Origin: Coffea arabica
Lineage: Eukaryota > Streptophyta > Magnoliopsida > Gentianales > Rubiaceae
Assembly (NCBI RefSeq): GCF_036785885.1
Contig: NC_092317.1
Location: 41,219,329 to 41,283,328 of the forward strand
DNA length: 64,000 nt
Reading direction: 5' to 3'
This document shows positions 35,768-45,875 of the stretch, in pieces. Numbering within the stretch: the first letter of the stretch is position 1; every line of letters begins with the position of its first letter. The position numbers were made by a program, and so were the translations under genes. Below the pieces are notes generated by a model. It was not told where the DNA came from. It saw only the letters and a program-made list of their open reading frames with translations, and did no database searches.

Positions 35768-36518
35768 TGTTGTAAAAATAACCAAAAAACAACGTTAACT
35801 ACAGCTGATTAAAATGTAGCTTGAGTCATGCTTAATAGCATTGTCTTAAGAAACTATTTCAAGAGGTTGAAATGTTTCCCCAAGATTAAACAAGCTTTCT
35901 TCTTGTTATAAACAAGAAGGATCAGAACTAGCAAATGTTGTGTAAATCCAGCAGAGAGTGAAAGAGGAAGAAGAAGATGAAGATAGCAGTAGAACAAGAA
36001 GAAAGTTGGCAGGAAGGTCTCTACTGTCAGCTTTTTGGTGTACATTCTAAAGTGGGAATAGTTGCTATTTCTAGACATCAAAAAGTGTACGTTGGAGAGG
36101 AAAAGCTAACATCTGATAACATAAAAGAAACATGCCTATTTTTTCGTGTAACAGAAAATAACGTTAATAAGAGAACGTTGAGAACATACCTTGACTTTCG
36201 TAACCGATGAGATAAAAATTTATTTTCTCGGAAAAGAGTCAAACTTTGATTTGTAAAATGTAAAAGTAAAATTTATTTCTTATTTCTTACTCGCAGCAAA
36301 ACCAACTTGGGTCGTGTTTAACCCACGCGCAGAGAGGTAAATCTGTCAATTTGTACTGAAACGGCCCAACTCAACTTCCCTCTCATGCGTGCGAGCCCAC
36401 ACTTATTACTAACTTAACACAAGCCCAATAAAAGATTAAGCATTATAAATGTTGAGAAATCCCTTTAGTTTTTCAATGTGGGACAAAGTCTTTTGAAATA
36501 CACCTATTAGTTACAACA
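35768..36518 (-). repeat. 5' LTR of the 16-kb copia
   Basis: It has the same termini as 20299-21040. The TATA position is mutated here (TATTTCTA on the plus strand near 36066). On the minus strand only 12 bases separate the LTR end from the gag ATG at 35755, and no Met-tRNA primer site is present. Confidence 0.9.
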
Positions 36519-36523
36519 CTATC

Positions 36524-37260
36524 CAACAATGTGGTTGAAAGACTTGGGATAACAGGTGGTACGACAAAGGGGCCATCAAGGCATGGGAGCAAACAACTAT
36601 CTCCATATCAGTCGAGTGCTGTGGTCGAAAGACAGTGCCAAGGCAAATGATCGACGGCTAACCAGTTACCAAATTTTGGTATGTTTCTGCATGACCGCTC
36701 CTATGATACATCTATGGCTATCAATTGTCTAACTATATCTGTTCATGTTGTCAAAAATGTCTCTCTCTCTACCTCCTTCCTCTTTCCCTCTTCCTCTTTT
36801 CTTCTCTCTTCCTCCTTTCCCTGCCACCCTTTCTTCTCCCCTCGTTTTCCTGCTCACCTCCCTCTCCCTTTCCCTAGTCCATTCTTCATGGCCCCCATTT
36901 TGATCAGATCTAGTAGGAGAGGTGGGTCGCGAAAGTGGGAAAGGAAAAGGGGAGGGAAGGGCGGAGCAGATGGGGTGGCGGGAGAAGAGAGAGAGAGAGA
37001 CCAATACTAGGGACAAGTGCCAGCTAGTGGTGGTTGGAGTAGGAGTGGTGGAGGGGAGGAAGAAGAAAAAGAGGAAAGAAAGGGCAAAAACAAAGAAAAG
37101 AAAAATAAAAATAATTTTTTTTTCAATTTCTTCGTAAAATTTTTTTTTTTTTTTTTACAAATTTTACAGTATGTTATAGTAAAATTTTTATACAAACACT
37201 CAAAAAATTCATCATCCAACCCAAGCCAACAGTATAAAATTGGCATTTTTATTTAAAAAA
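36524..37260. repeat. Low-complexity pyrimidine and purine blocks with poly-T
   Basis: The first 200 bp are the right flank of the copia insertion, unrecognised. A C/T-rich block (about 36757-36885) is followed by a G/A-rich block (about 36915-37003) that ends in a GA repeat, so the two can pair as a foldback. A long T-rich run follows (about 37112-37157). ORFs here are low-complexity artefacts. Confidence 0.6.
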
Positions 37261-38359
37261 ATACTAAAAGCAGCCCCTCCCCCCATTTTAGCTTTTGATC
37301 ATTTCCAATTTCTTTGCAATTTGGCTGGACTAAATCTGGTTGTCAATTTTAAGAACTGTTATGGACGATTTTCCTATTTGACTAGTTATTAGTGGATAAA
37401 TTTTACTATTTGGATGGTTTCGCAAAATAAGGACCTAATTGGTACAACAAAATACTTGAAGGACTAAGTTGATTAAAAATAAAGTTGAATAATTAGTTTG
37501 GCTTTAAAAAATGTTGAGGGACTATATAGGTGATTTTTTCTTTTAACGACTCTGTTTAAATGTGGCTTGAACCAAACAAGAGCAAATAATCAAGCGATTT
37601 GGATAAGGGGAAAAAAATTGGAAAACCAACGAAGTCAAGCCGCTTTGTAAAAGAGTTTGAGCCATTTGTCCGGCTGACGACCTAAAGTTTCAACTCTGGC
37701 AAGTCATATTAAAGAATACGATGGATATGATAGGTTTATTAATTATTAATAGGATAACAGAGTTGGGAAAAACATTAGTGTAGACTTCTAATAGGATAAT
37801 AGAGTTGCGAAAAACATTGGTGTAGACTTCGCTCATCGTACCACTTGTAAACGTTGCGGTCTATCCAATTACACATTAATTTATTTGCATCATCATAGTT
37901 GACTTACACATGCTTTTCGTGTATCATTATACAAAATGTGGTTTCAAGTTTTTAATTGTAACTTGTAACAAACAAAAAAAGTTTTTAATTGTAACTCAAT
38001 TGTGACCATTTTACCCTTAATGATAAGGGTAAAATTAGCAATCCAAAAATGACAATTTTTTTTTAATAATATCAAATCCCGCTCACGATTTATATATAGA
38101 TATTATTATACATTAATTGTGCACTTGTAGGTTAGACTAGCTTGGACTATGGCCGGAAATGTTGAATTTAGCAGTTTCATCCCAGTGGTCTAAAACAGTC
38201 TTTTTGATCTTTGAAGGATATTTTTGAGGGATCTTTAAAGGATAGAAAGTATCAAACCTTGAATGAGACAGCAAGAGTTCTCTCCAAATTTACCTCATAT
38301 GCGAATACCAGATTGACGAACACGAAACTAGCTTTTGTTCTATTATTATCCAAATTAAA
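37261..38359. repeat. AT-rich intergenic DNA with an internal 42-bp tandem duplication
   Basis: No gene is seen. Two 42-bp units at 37747-37788 and 37789-37830 differ at three positions. The rest is AT-rich and unassigned. Confidence 0.6.
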
Positions 38360-38368
38360 TTTATTTAA

Positions 38369-39141
38369 TGGAAAATCATCGAAATGGTCCCTCACATTTG
38401 AAAAAAGTTTTTTTTGGTCTAAAATATGTAAAATGATCCCTCATATTTATAAAAAGTCATTTTTTAGTCCCTCACACATGCAAATAGTCCATTTTTAGTC
38501 CTTCATCTACGAAAAGATGGAAAATGAGACCTCACATTTGCAAAAAAGTCCTCCTTTGGTCCCCCACATTATTAGAATTCAAAATGAATATACTTTGAAT
38601 AAAATTTAATTATATATATGATTTTACATAATTAAGAAATATTTATTATGTCATTAATTACATCATCTCTGGTTAGTTTGTCATCTAAATAACGCATACT
38701 TTAACTTTGTATCAAAAAATTTTAGTGGTAATATAGGAACAACACATCATTTTGCTCCAAATAAAATGTCACATGCCTACACTTATATCTCTTTCCTCAA
38801 ATAAAATCCAATTTTGAATCCAAATTGCATTTTGAAACTTAGACTGGACGGTAACTCGACTAAATCATGCATTAGGCAACAATAGGTTTTACTAGTTGAG
38901 CCAGGGTCTAAAAATTGACGAACCAGATGATGTAACAATAACGTCATAAATATGATTTGATTATTTAAAATAAAATTATGTAACTAAAGATTTAATAAAA
39001 TATATTTGTAACAAATGCTGATAATGTGAGGGACTAAACAAGACTTTATGCAAATGTGAGGAATCATTTCTATCTTTTCATATGTCAGGAATCAAAAAAG
39101 AACTTTTAGTAAATGTGAGGGACCATTTTGCTGATTTTCTC
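38369..39141. mobile_element. Mutator-like MITE (773 bp) with 9-bp TSD
   Basis: The left end TGGAAAATCATCGAAATGG and the right end, read inverted as GAGAAAATCAGCAAAATGG, continue as matching inverted repeats through GTCCCTCACATTT. An exact 9-bp duplication TTTATTTAA flanks it (38360-38368 and 39142-39150). Inside, phrases of the type GTCCCTCACATTTG recur several times near both ends in opposite orientation. There is no coding capacity. The 9-bp duplication fits the Mutator superfamily. Confidence 0.8.
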
Positions 39142-39386
39142 TTTATTTAAATATCTTATCTTTTGCAAACAAATTTTTGCTTACACTCCTAACATGTGTA
39201 TAAACCACTTTTTTTTTTGTTTTCCTAATCATATTTTTTGTGTCATATATATTACATCGCAAAAAAAGTTACAGATTTATCTCAAAATATTTTTCCAAAT
39301 AATCATGTATCTAAACATAGTCAAATGATAACTGTAACAATAATAAACTAGCTTCAACTTTATCCCTAAACGCCTTTGCTGCTTAG

Positions 39387-39436
39387 TTTTTTTTTTTTTT
39401 TTAAATAGTGTTAGTGGGAGGTTCGAACCCATCTCT
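39387..39436 (-). mobile_element. SINE-like fragment in copy A
   Basis: A poly-T run followed by the box-B-like GGTTCGAACCC (minus GGGTTCGAACC) is absent at the same place in copy B. On the minus strand this is a tRNA-like box followed by a poly-A tail, so a short SINE tail is likely. Boundaries are approximate. Confidence 0.4.
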
Positions 39437-39815
39437 TAGATGGCTGAATTTTGTGTTCACATGGACAAAGGTGTATGTCCGGATAGAGGATTGTGTATGA
39501 GGCAGAAGGTACCTTTTTTTTTCACATCAAGAAAACACACCTACTGTAACTGTGTGCACACTAGCGGCAAGTGTCCTAACTTGGAAGTCCTCAGCAGCAG
39601 CCAAACAACTATTTACTTTTTATTTTTTTTTCTATTTTTTTGTGGTAAAAGTAGTTTATGATTTAATGCAGCAGCAACTGATGCATTTGCACCCTAGGTG
39701 TTACCGCTTATTAAAGAATTCAAGCTTCCAGTGGAAGCAAAGATTCCAAATGATGTGTGGCTTGGCAATGACTAAACGTTGAGAAAAAAAATTATGGGCT
39801 TTCTTCTCAAAATTA

Positions 39816-40034
39816 GGCTCCGTTTGACAAGTGAATTTTTTGAATATTTATCTAAAATTTATTGTAGTTTATTGTAGAAGTTATAAAAAAAATTTTAAAG
39901 TGTATAAATTTTTGGATATTATGAAGTGTATAGTTCAAAATTTTTGAGAAGTTTTTTAATGTTACTATAATTAAAGTTATTAAAAAACTTGTATCAGACA
40001 AATTGGGTCAAAAACTTGCTTACCAAATAAGGCC
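39816..40034. mobile_element. Tourist/PIF-Harbinger-like MITE (219 bp)
   Basis: The ends GGCTCCGTTTGACAAG and, inverted, GGCCTTATTTGGTAAG are imperfect terminal repeats. They are flanked by TTA at 39813-39815 and 40035-40037. Copy B of the surrounding duplication has an empty site here. The 3-bp TTA duplication and the GGCC..TTTGG ends fit Tourist-type MITEs. Confidence 0.65.
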
Positions 40035-40480
40035 TTAATTGGCCACGAGCATAGACAAACACGGAGCGGGAAGATTGATTGGCTACGACTAAAGGTTGAA
40101 AGAAGATGAGTTTTCTTCTTGAAATCAATTTATAATGAGTGGAGAGATTAAATATCTTTATTAATTAATTTGGATCAATGAGATGGCCTTGCAATATAAA
40201 TATGTTTATCAATTCTTTCTTTTTTATTTTTTAAAATTATATTTTTTTATTTCACACACATTACATTACAAAAATTGTTACAGACATATTCCAAAACATT
40301 TTTCTAGATAATCTTAATACAATACAAACTCAATTAACAACGACAGTAATAATAATAAACCAGTTTCTATCGCGTCACTGAGAGCATTTGCTGCTTAATT
40401 AAGCAATTAGCGGCTGAGATCTAATTGCGTACGTAGTACTAATATTTTGTGTTCATATACTAGGCAACCTACAACAACTG

Positions 40481-40531
40481 TAACAACTCGGGCACTCTGA
40501 GATAGACTCAGAGTGTATAACAACTCGGGCA
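40481..40531. repeat. 14-bp direct repeat flanking a short palindrome
   Basis: TAACAACTCGGGCA occurs at 40481-40494 and 40518-40531. The 23 bases between contain CTCTGAG and CTCAGAG, a tight hairpin. It resembles a repair or micro-insertion scar. Confidence 0.75.
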
Positions 40532-40915
40532 AACTATTTAATAGTTTTTATTTTTCTATTATTTATTTTTTTGTGGTAAAAATAGTTTATGATTTAATGC
40601 AGCAGCATCTGGTGCGCTTGCACGCTAGTTGTTACCACTTATTAAAGAATGTGAGCTTCCAGTGGAAGCAAAGAGTCCGAATCATGTGTAGATTGGCATG
40701 ACTAAAAAGTTTTAAAAAAATGGACTTTCTTCTCAAAATCAATTGATCTCCGGTGTATGAAAGCACGGGAATTAAAATCACGTATTGATTGATTGATTAC
40801 CTATGATTAAAGGTTAAAAGAAGATGAGTTTTCTTTTCGAAATCAATTTGCAATGAGTAGAGAGACTCAAGATCTTTATTAATTAATTTGGATAAGTGAG
40901 ATAGTCTTGGCTAAA

Positions 40916-42439
40916 TTGACGTGTTTAATTTCTTGGGATTACTGTATTTAACCTGTTCAACGTTCATTCAACTTTAATCCCTCCCACAAAATTCCACTAC
41001 ATAAGATAGGATTTCACCTCAGCTGCTTAACCAGACAATGGCAAAGTTGCAGGGAATTAAGGTGGTACCTTTTTTTTTTTGGTTATCCCGATGCTGATTT
41101 TTCTGGTCAGTTTTGGATCCCCAGACAATCGGTTTTGTTATGTCAAAGAAATTGCGCATTCAGGGACCATCTTGCTGCTGTGTTATGAAATTTAATATTC
41201 GCTGTCCATGAGGGCCCTCTTCTTCGCTGTATTCATCTAATCTTTGCATAGCATAAATGTGTATTTTTTTTTCGACAATAGGCATTTATAAGGGAAAAGT
41301 TAAATTACATTCGGCCACACCAAAGAGAGTCTCACTCAATCTAAGAGAGGACCCACAGAACTTCACCATTCAGGCAGTAGCATAAATGTGTATCGAATTA
41401 CATATTTATATGCAATGAACTTGAGTCAGAGTTGTGGTTCTTTTCGTTTTCGTGTGTACTGCTTTTTTTTGGGGGTGGGGGTTCTCCATAGCCTGTCTAT
41501 TTCAGTATTTTGTCTGAGGTAATGCTGAAGACATATCACTCAATTTTTATACATTTTGGACTTGAATTGCGTGGTGGAGTTTCTTTCTTTATATGAGTTT
41601 TCTTAATCTACAGCTTTGGAACACCTGGAATTGAAATTGTCCCCAGCCCTATGTTTGTTGGCAGCTTCCTAAACCGTGTACTTGTATTATACAAGTTGCA
41701 ACGGTTTGACTCTTGGTTGTTTATTACTCGTGTGTTCTAAGCACAGTTGTAGGCTGAAACTCTGGAAGAATAACAAATATTTTTCCAGAACCTCCACCGT
41801 TTTATTTAATTAAGGTGATTGGTGGAATATTACCAAACACATGGAATGATTCCTCAATACTCCTTTCTGCCAGATTTGAAGTGCAATTTATAGCTTTGAT
41901 TAGGCGATTAACTTGGAATTTAACTTTACTGTGTGAAAGAGTTCAATCATATGTGTCCTTTTTGTTTGAATGACAAAATTCCATCTCAACCGAAACACAA
42001 GAGTTTTTCATCTGATTTTCAATGAAATATCGGCATTTTGAGGGACGTATTAACTCTCTTTTTTTTTGCAATTACCCTATTTTGATTGTTATTTTTAGAA
42101 TTTTTATAAAAAAAATGTTATAACGATTTGATATACGAAAGATAAAATAATAATTAAAAAAATTATTTAAAAAAGGTAAATTTTTTTTTTTTATGAAAAA
42201 ACACAATCCAAACAAGGTGGGGGGAGAATCTGGATTCTAATATGAGATTTGTCCTCATTATCCGTAATAAAAAACCGTCCAGATATGTTGTCGTGCTTAT
42301 TAGTTGTCTGCTATTGATTGTCAACCTACGTATTTGACTTGAAGTGTAAGTGTACAAACCGAACAAAGCTAATGGCAAACGACTAAAAATTCCAGCCAGT
42401 AGCTGCTTTTCTCACCAACCCATTTAATAGTTAAATTTA
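40916..42439. other. Intergenic DNA
   Basis: Apart from the SINE-like insert at 41265-41377, I recognise no gene. The G-rich run at about 41465-41480 and scattered T runs are low-complexity. Confidence 0.5.
41265..41377 (-). mobile_element. SINE- or LINE-tail-like insertion with 16-bp TSD
   Basis: The exact duplication TAGCATAAATGTGTAT lies at 41249-41264 and 41378-41393. The 113-bp insert starts with a T run on the plus strand, which is a poly-A tail on the minus strand preceded by GCCTATTGTCG. The long TSD and A tail show target-primed retroposition. Confidence 0.75.
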
Positions 42440-43334
42440 AGGGATAATGTCGGAAAACCTCCCTTGAGGTTTTGGACAGCTTCACTTGACCCTCTCAAAC
42501 TTTAAAAAATCTCACTTACTTCCCTTATTTTGGATTTTTTGTATCATTTATAACCAATTTTAAAATATAATATTAAAAAATTCATTTTGAGAGAGTAAAT
42601 ATAACCTCATTCTAAATTTTCCCTATTGTTGTCTTACTTTTTATTACCAAAATGTTGAGTATATTAATAACAAATGAAAAACAAAAACAAAAAGTATGAA
42701 TGTTTTTTGTAAGTTACAAAGACAATATTTTCTTTACTGTAAAGTGTTTTGAGTTAATTTAATAATTCTTATAAATCTTTTACATATTTTTGAGTTTTCC
42801 AATTTTTTTCCAAATAGATGGCTTGAAAGTAAAATGATGCAACGTGCTAAAAATTATACATAAACTTGTTTGTATTGTTTTCAATCTCATGCAAAAAGGT
42901 ATTCTCATGGTTGTAAATTATTGCAAGTTATTTGATTATTGTAAGTCAATCGTAATTTTAAGTTATTTAACATTCCTTTCTTTTTTTATCTAACATTTCC
43001 TGTTTGAACTAATGACACAAAAACTATTAAAGAGTTTTTTCAATCTTATTATCAACTTTTAAATTTTCATTAAAAAAACTATATCGATCAATTAACCAAA
43101 AATTAAGAGATGAATTTAGTGTATTATGATAATTAAGAAATCTCTAGAAAAGGGCAAATTTGGAATGAAATTGTATTCTCTCTTTCAAAATGAGTTTTTA
43201 ATATTATATTTTAAAAGGTGTTTCAAATGTTATAAAAAAGTTTAAAGTAGGAGAGCCAAGTGAGATTTTTCAAAGTTTGAAGGTACCAAATGAAACTATT
43301 AGAAACCTTAGGGGAGGTTTCTAAAATTATCCCT
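42440..43334. mobile_element. TIR transposon without coding capacity (about 895 bp)
   Basis: The left end AGGGATAATGTCGGAAAAC and the inverted right end AGGGATAATTTTAGAAACC pair over about 90 bp with indels (CTCCCYTRAGGTTT, then CACTTGRC.CTC). The flanks share AAATTT, so the duplication is short or blurred. The interior is AT-rich with no ORF. The superfamily is not resolved. Confidence 0.65.
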
Positions 43335-43656
43335 AAATTTGATGGCTCCCGAGCTTGGTAAAGGATATGTCATCATAGAAAACAGCTGTATCTCTTAAGA
43401 ATATGTTACAATCACGTACTTTTTTGAAGAACCTTGCATGCTTGATCCCATTTATACAGCTTTCGGTGGCTGAAAAACATGTTCCAGTTCCCCTTCTGCA
43501 GACCAAGATTTGTTTCCCAGAATAATAAGTCTGCTTGGGATTTTCCTCCACAGCTACTACCACAGGAAAAAGAGCTACTTTACCAGCTTTGGTTGGATTT
43601 AGACCTTCGCTGCGTTCATTGCTAGAGCTTTTTGGTGGGTTGACTGCATTCCACAT
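43333..43656 (-). other. Unidentified 107-codon ORF
   Basis: This open minus-strand frame (ATG 43656) has a fairly even composition, with a basic middle (VCRRGTGTCFSATESC). It overlaps the TIR element end by two bases. I do not recognise the protein. It could be a relic exon or chance; no splice or promoter support is visible. Confidence 0.2.
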
Positions 43657-43888
43657 TGAAGGTCAAGAGTTTTTTTGCATAGTTGTCATTTTTCAAAAGT
43701 GCATATCTGAAGGTTAGACTTTGAGTTTGCATTTTGTTAACAATATGACGAAAATTTTGCTGTTTGATGTTGTATTGCACTTTTAGGATACATCTTCTTC
43801 TTTGACAAGCTACGGCTTAAGCGCGGATTTTTGTTTACATTTAGTCCATATATATCTGAACTCTTCATATCCAAGAAATCCGAGACAG

Positions 43889-44216
43889 TTTTTTTTTTTT
43901 TTTTTATGCATTGAAATAAAAGTAAAAGATAGTAGGTTCAAGTACATAGTTTAATACAGTCATCCTGGGAAGTGCAACTCCCCTGAAATCATCCAAAACA
44001 TAGGGGAATACAAAATCAGGGCATGAATCAAAAGACTGGGATTGGTTGCTGCAGTTTCCTCCTTGCTTGGCCAATGCATCTGCAAATCTATTTGCTTCTC
44101 TAAGTTATGGTAGAAATAGACCTGGGAAATACGAGGCAGTTGATTTAAGCATGATGGCTTCAGGTTAGTCCTTCCCAGTGAAATTGACTCAGAAACCACT
44201 AGGAAAAGTTTAGGAC
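43889..44216 (-). mobile_element. 3' end of a 5'-truncated LINE with poly-A tail
   Basis: The plus-strand T run at 43889-43905 is a poly-A tail on the minus strand. Upstream of it the minus strand encodes the C-terminus of a plant LINE RNase H region: ISQVYFYHNL, then after a one-base frame change REANRFADALAKQGG and later DFVFPYVLDDFRGVALPR. Only the last 100 or so codons remain. The 5' edge is uncertain. Confidence 0.72.
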
Positions 44217-44884
44217 GGGTAGAACCAGATTTACATGTAGACCGAGAGGTGGAAAATATGCCACATCACTGAAGTTAATTTTTTAGTTCAAAATGCTCCC
44301 TCAACAGCAGATCAGTCTTATCCTTACATTTATTGGCTCCACTCCGCCATCCTCAAGACCTCAGTAAATCGGTTTCCACCACCACCATTATCAACACTTC
44401 CTTGTCACTCCTTCTCCCCCACTCCCCATATCGACGGTCGTTCCTTTTCCTCTCCCTTTTTCCAAAATCGGCACCTACTGCTGCATTTCAGTGAACAGAT
44501 CCAGGCAGATGGTGCGGTAATGTCCACAAGTGGAAAGAAGCTTCTAATTAGCATATGCACAACATCGTCATCTTGATTGTTTGTTGTTTCCTCATCACAT
44601 GGATGGATCCGAGCAGCAGGCCAACAGTTTGTTTATTTTAAGCTTTAGCATCAAGACTTCTTGGCACTAATCCCGTCCCACTCCCAAGTTTACAGCCCAC
44701 CATGAGATGAAAGAATTTCATGATTATGTGAATGATGAATTTAACTAGTGCGTTCATAAATATCCTAAGACTTTTCTAGTTGTTTTCCCCTTGACATTTT
44801 ATGGATTGAAAGAGGAAAGGGTTGTGGATTTTTTAGGATCAACTTCTTTAATGTAGTAGATTTTGGACCACCCGATCTACTGAT

Positions 44885-44929
44885 TTTTTTTTTTTTTTTG
44901 TCGAGAAGTGTCCGGAACCATTGGGCCGG
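44885..44929 (-). mobile_element. Very short retroposed tail with 9-bp TSD
   Basis: TCTACTGAT occurs at 44876-44884 and 44930-44938. The 45 bases between are a T run followed by GTCGAGAAGTGTCCGG. On the minus strand this is a short body ending CTTCTCGAC plus poly-A, so it looks like an extremely truncated SINE or LINE insertion. Confidence 0.55.
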
Positions 44930-44938
44930 TCTACTGAT

Positions 44939-45859
44939 GAAGCCGTAGAATCCAAGAATTGCCGAACAAGTGCAATAGTTATCCACATTGATTTTGATTT
45001 GGCCGAAAATTTCTATTGTCCTAAAAATTGATTTGACTAAACATTACTTGTCAATTCTTGAATGACAGCCATGTATACTATCTATTAGGGAACTTGTACT
45101 TCTCTCTCTTCCTTTGGCTTCATCTCCTCCGTATTCTATGGCATAAAAAACAGGAAACATTTGGTCCCATCTCCTGTGCTTGTCTTAAAGTGCCAGAAGC
45201 GAATATATTTATTACTGAAATCACCAGACTTTGGGCGGGTGGCCATCACCGGTCACTAAGGTTTGATGGGATAAAATGTCACATTTAAAATGGTCTGACT
45301 ACAAAAAAAAAATTTAGGATGATACGAAGTGTATCTATCTAGTCCGATGGTGGTTCAATCATCTCTGAATTATGTCTGGACCTCTTTAGGTCCGTCCCTT
45401 CTTTTTAGTGTAAAATAGATTAAGTTATACAATAATTGTCATTTTCGAAAAAAAATTATATTTTTACTGTATACAACTTTATCGTTCTTATTTGTTGACT
45501 ACTGAACGATTGTTTCTTTGATATACTTGCGTCAGACAATAGATATCTTTTTTTTTCCTTTGCTGCATATCTCTGTAATTCAACGTTCTTTCTGATGTTT
45601 TAAGGCAATAGGGTATTTATGTCCAAATTCAGTTTCGCAGTATAGTTGAAGGGACTGCCACTTAATTTCAAGGCTTCTACTTGAAGTTAGGAGTATAACA
45701 ATAGTTAAATCTCAGAAAATATGGCAGGCAGCTACCTTACTCTAGTAAATAGGCACCCATCTCTGGTTCTCCCCAAAGGCCAATATATGGGACTCCCAAT
45801 ATTGTAACTTTCTACTTCCTTATGTTAAGAGCTGCCTGACCTGATTATTTACCATATAG
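44939..45859 (+). promoter_or_regulatory. Upstream region and probable 5' leader intron of the SLAH gene
   Basis: No ORF of interest. A splice acceptor ATTTACCATATAG ends at 45859, just 16 bases before the start codon, so the leader probably carries an intron and the first non-coding exon lies upstream. I cannot place the promoter or the first exon. Confidence 0.35.
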
Positions 45860-45875
45860 GTGCTGCTTCTTTGAC

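Larger units (their letters stand above)
20299..36518 (-). mobile_element. Ty1/copia element expanded to 16.2 kb by nested insertions
   Basis: The LTRs are 20299-21040 and 35768-36518, with the 5-bp duplication CTATC at 20294-20298 and 36519-36523. Removing the inserts 23581-30620 and 31264-34514 (with one TSD copy each) leaves a normal-sized copia element of about 5.9 kb. On the minus strand the order is gag (35755-34824), protease (34827-34515), integrase (31263-30626), RT (23575-22389) and RNase H (22343-about 21570). The LTRs differ at roughly one base in eleven to twelve by eye. Stops and frame changes occur throughout. Confidence 0.92.
39230..40915. repeat. Tandem segmental duplication, two diverged copies
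   Basis: Copy A is about 39230-40200 and copy B about 40240-40915. Shared landmarks in order are ATTACA..AAAAAGTTACAGA, TAATAATAAAC, GTTTATGATTTAATGCAGCA, GCTTCCAGTGGAAGC, GACTTTCTTCTCAAAAT and AAGAAGATGAGTTTTCTT. Copy A is longer because it alone contains a SINE-like tail and a Tourist-like MITE. No gene is evident in either copy. Confidence 0.78.

Noticed and set aside
36681..37137. Overlapping ORFs with Ser/Pro/Phe-rich or Gly/Arg/Lys-rich products on both strands
   Set aside because: Low-complexity pyrimidine and purine blocks create these frames. No domain is visible.
37747..37830. Possible CRISPR-like or minisatellite array
   Set aside because: There are only two adjacent copies without spacers, in a plant nuclear sequence. 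It is a simple tandem duplication.
39418..39428. tRNA-like GGTTCGAACCC box
   Set aside because: There is no cloverleaf or box A at the right distance, and it sits next to a poly-T run. It was treated as a SINE fragment, not a tRNA gene.
41030..41060. ATG GCA AAG TTG CAG GGA ATT AAG followed by GTGG as a possible first coding exon of the SLAH gene
   Set aside because: Its donor GTGGTA is weak, it is 4.8 kb away, and the known N-terminal style of the family fits the ATG at 45876.
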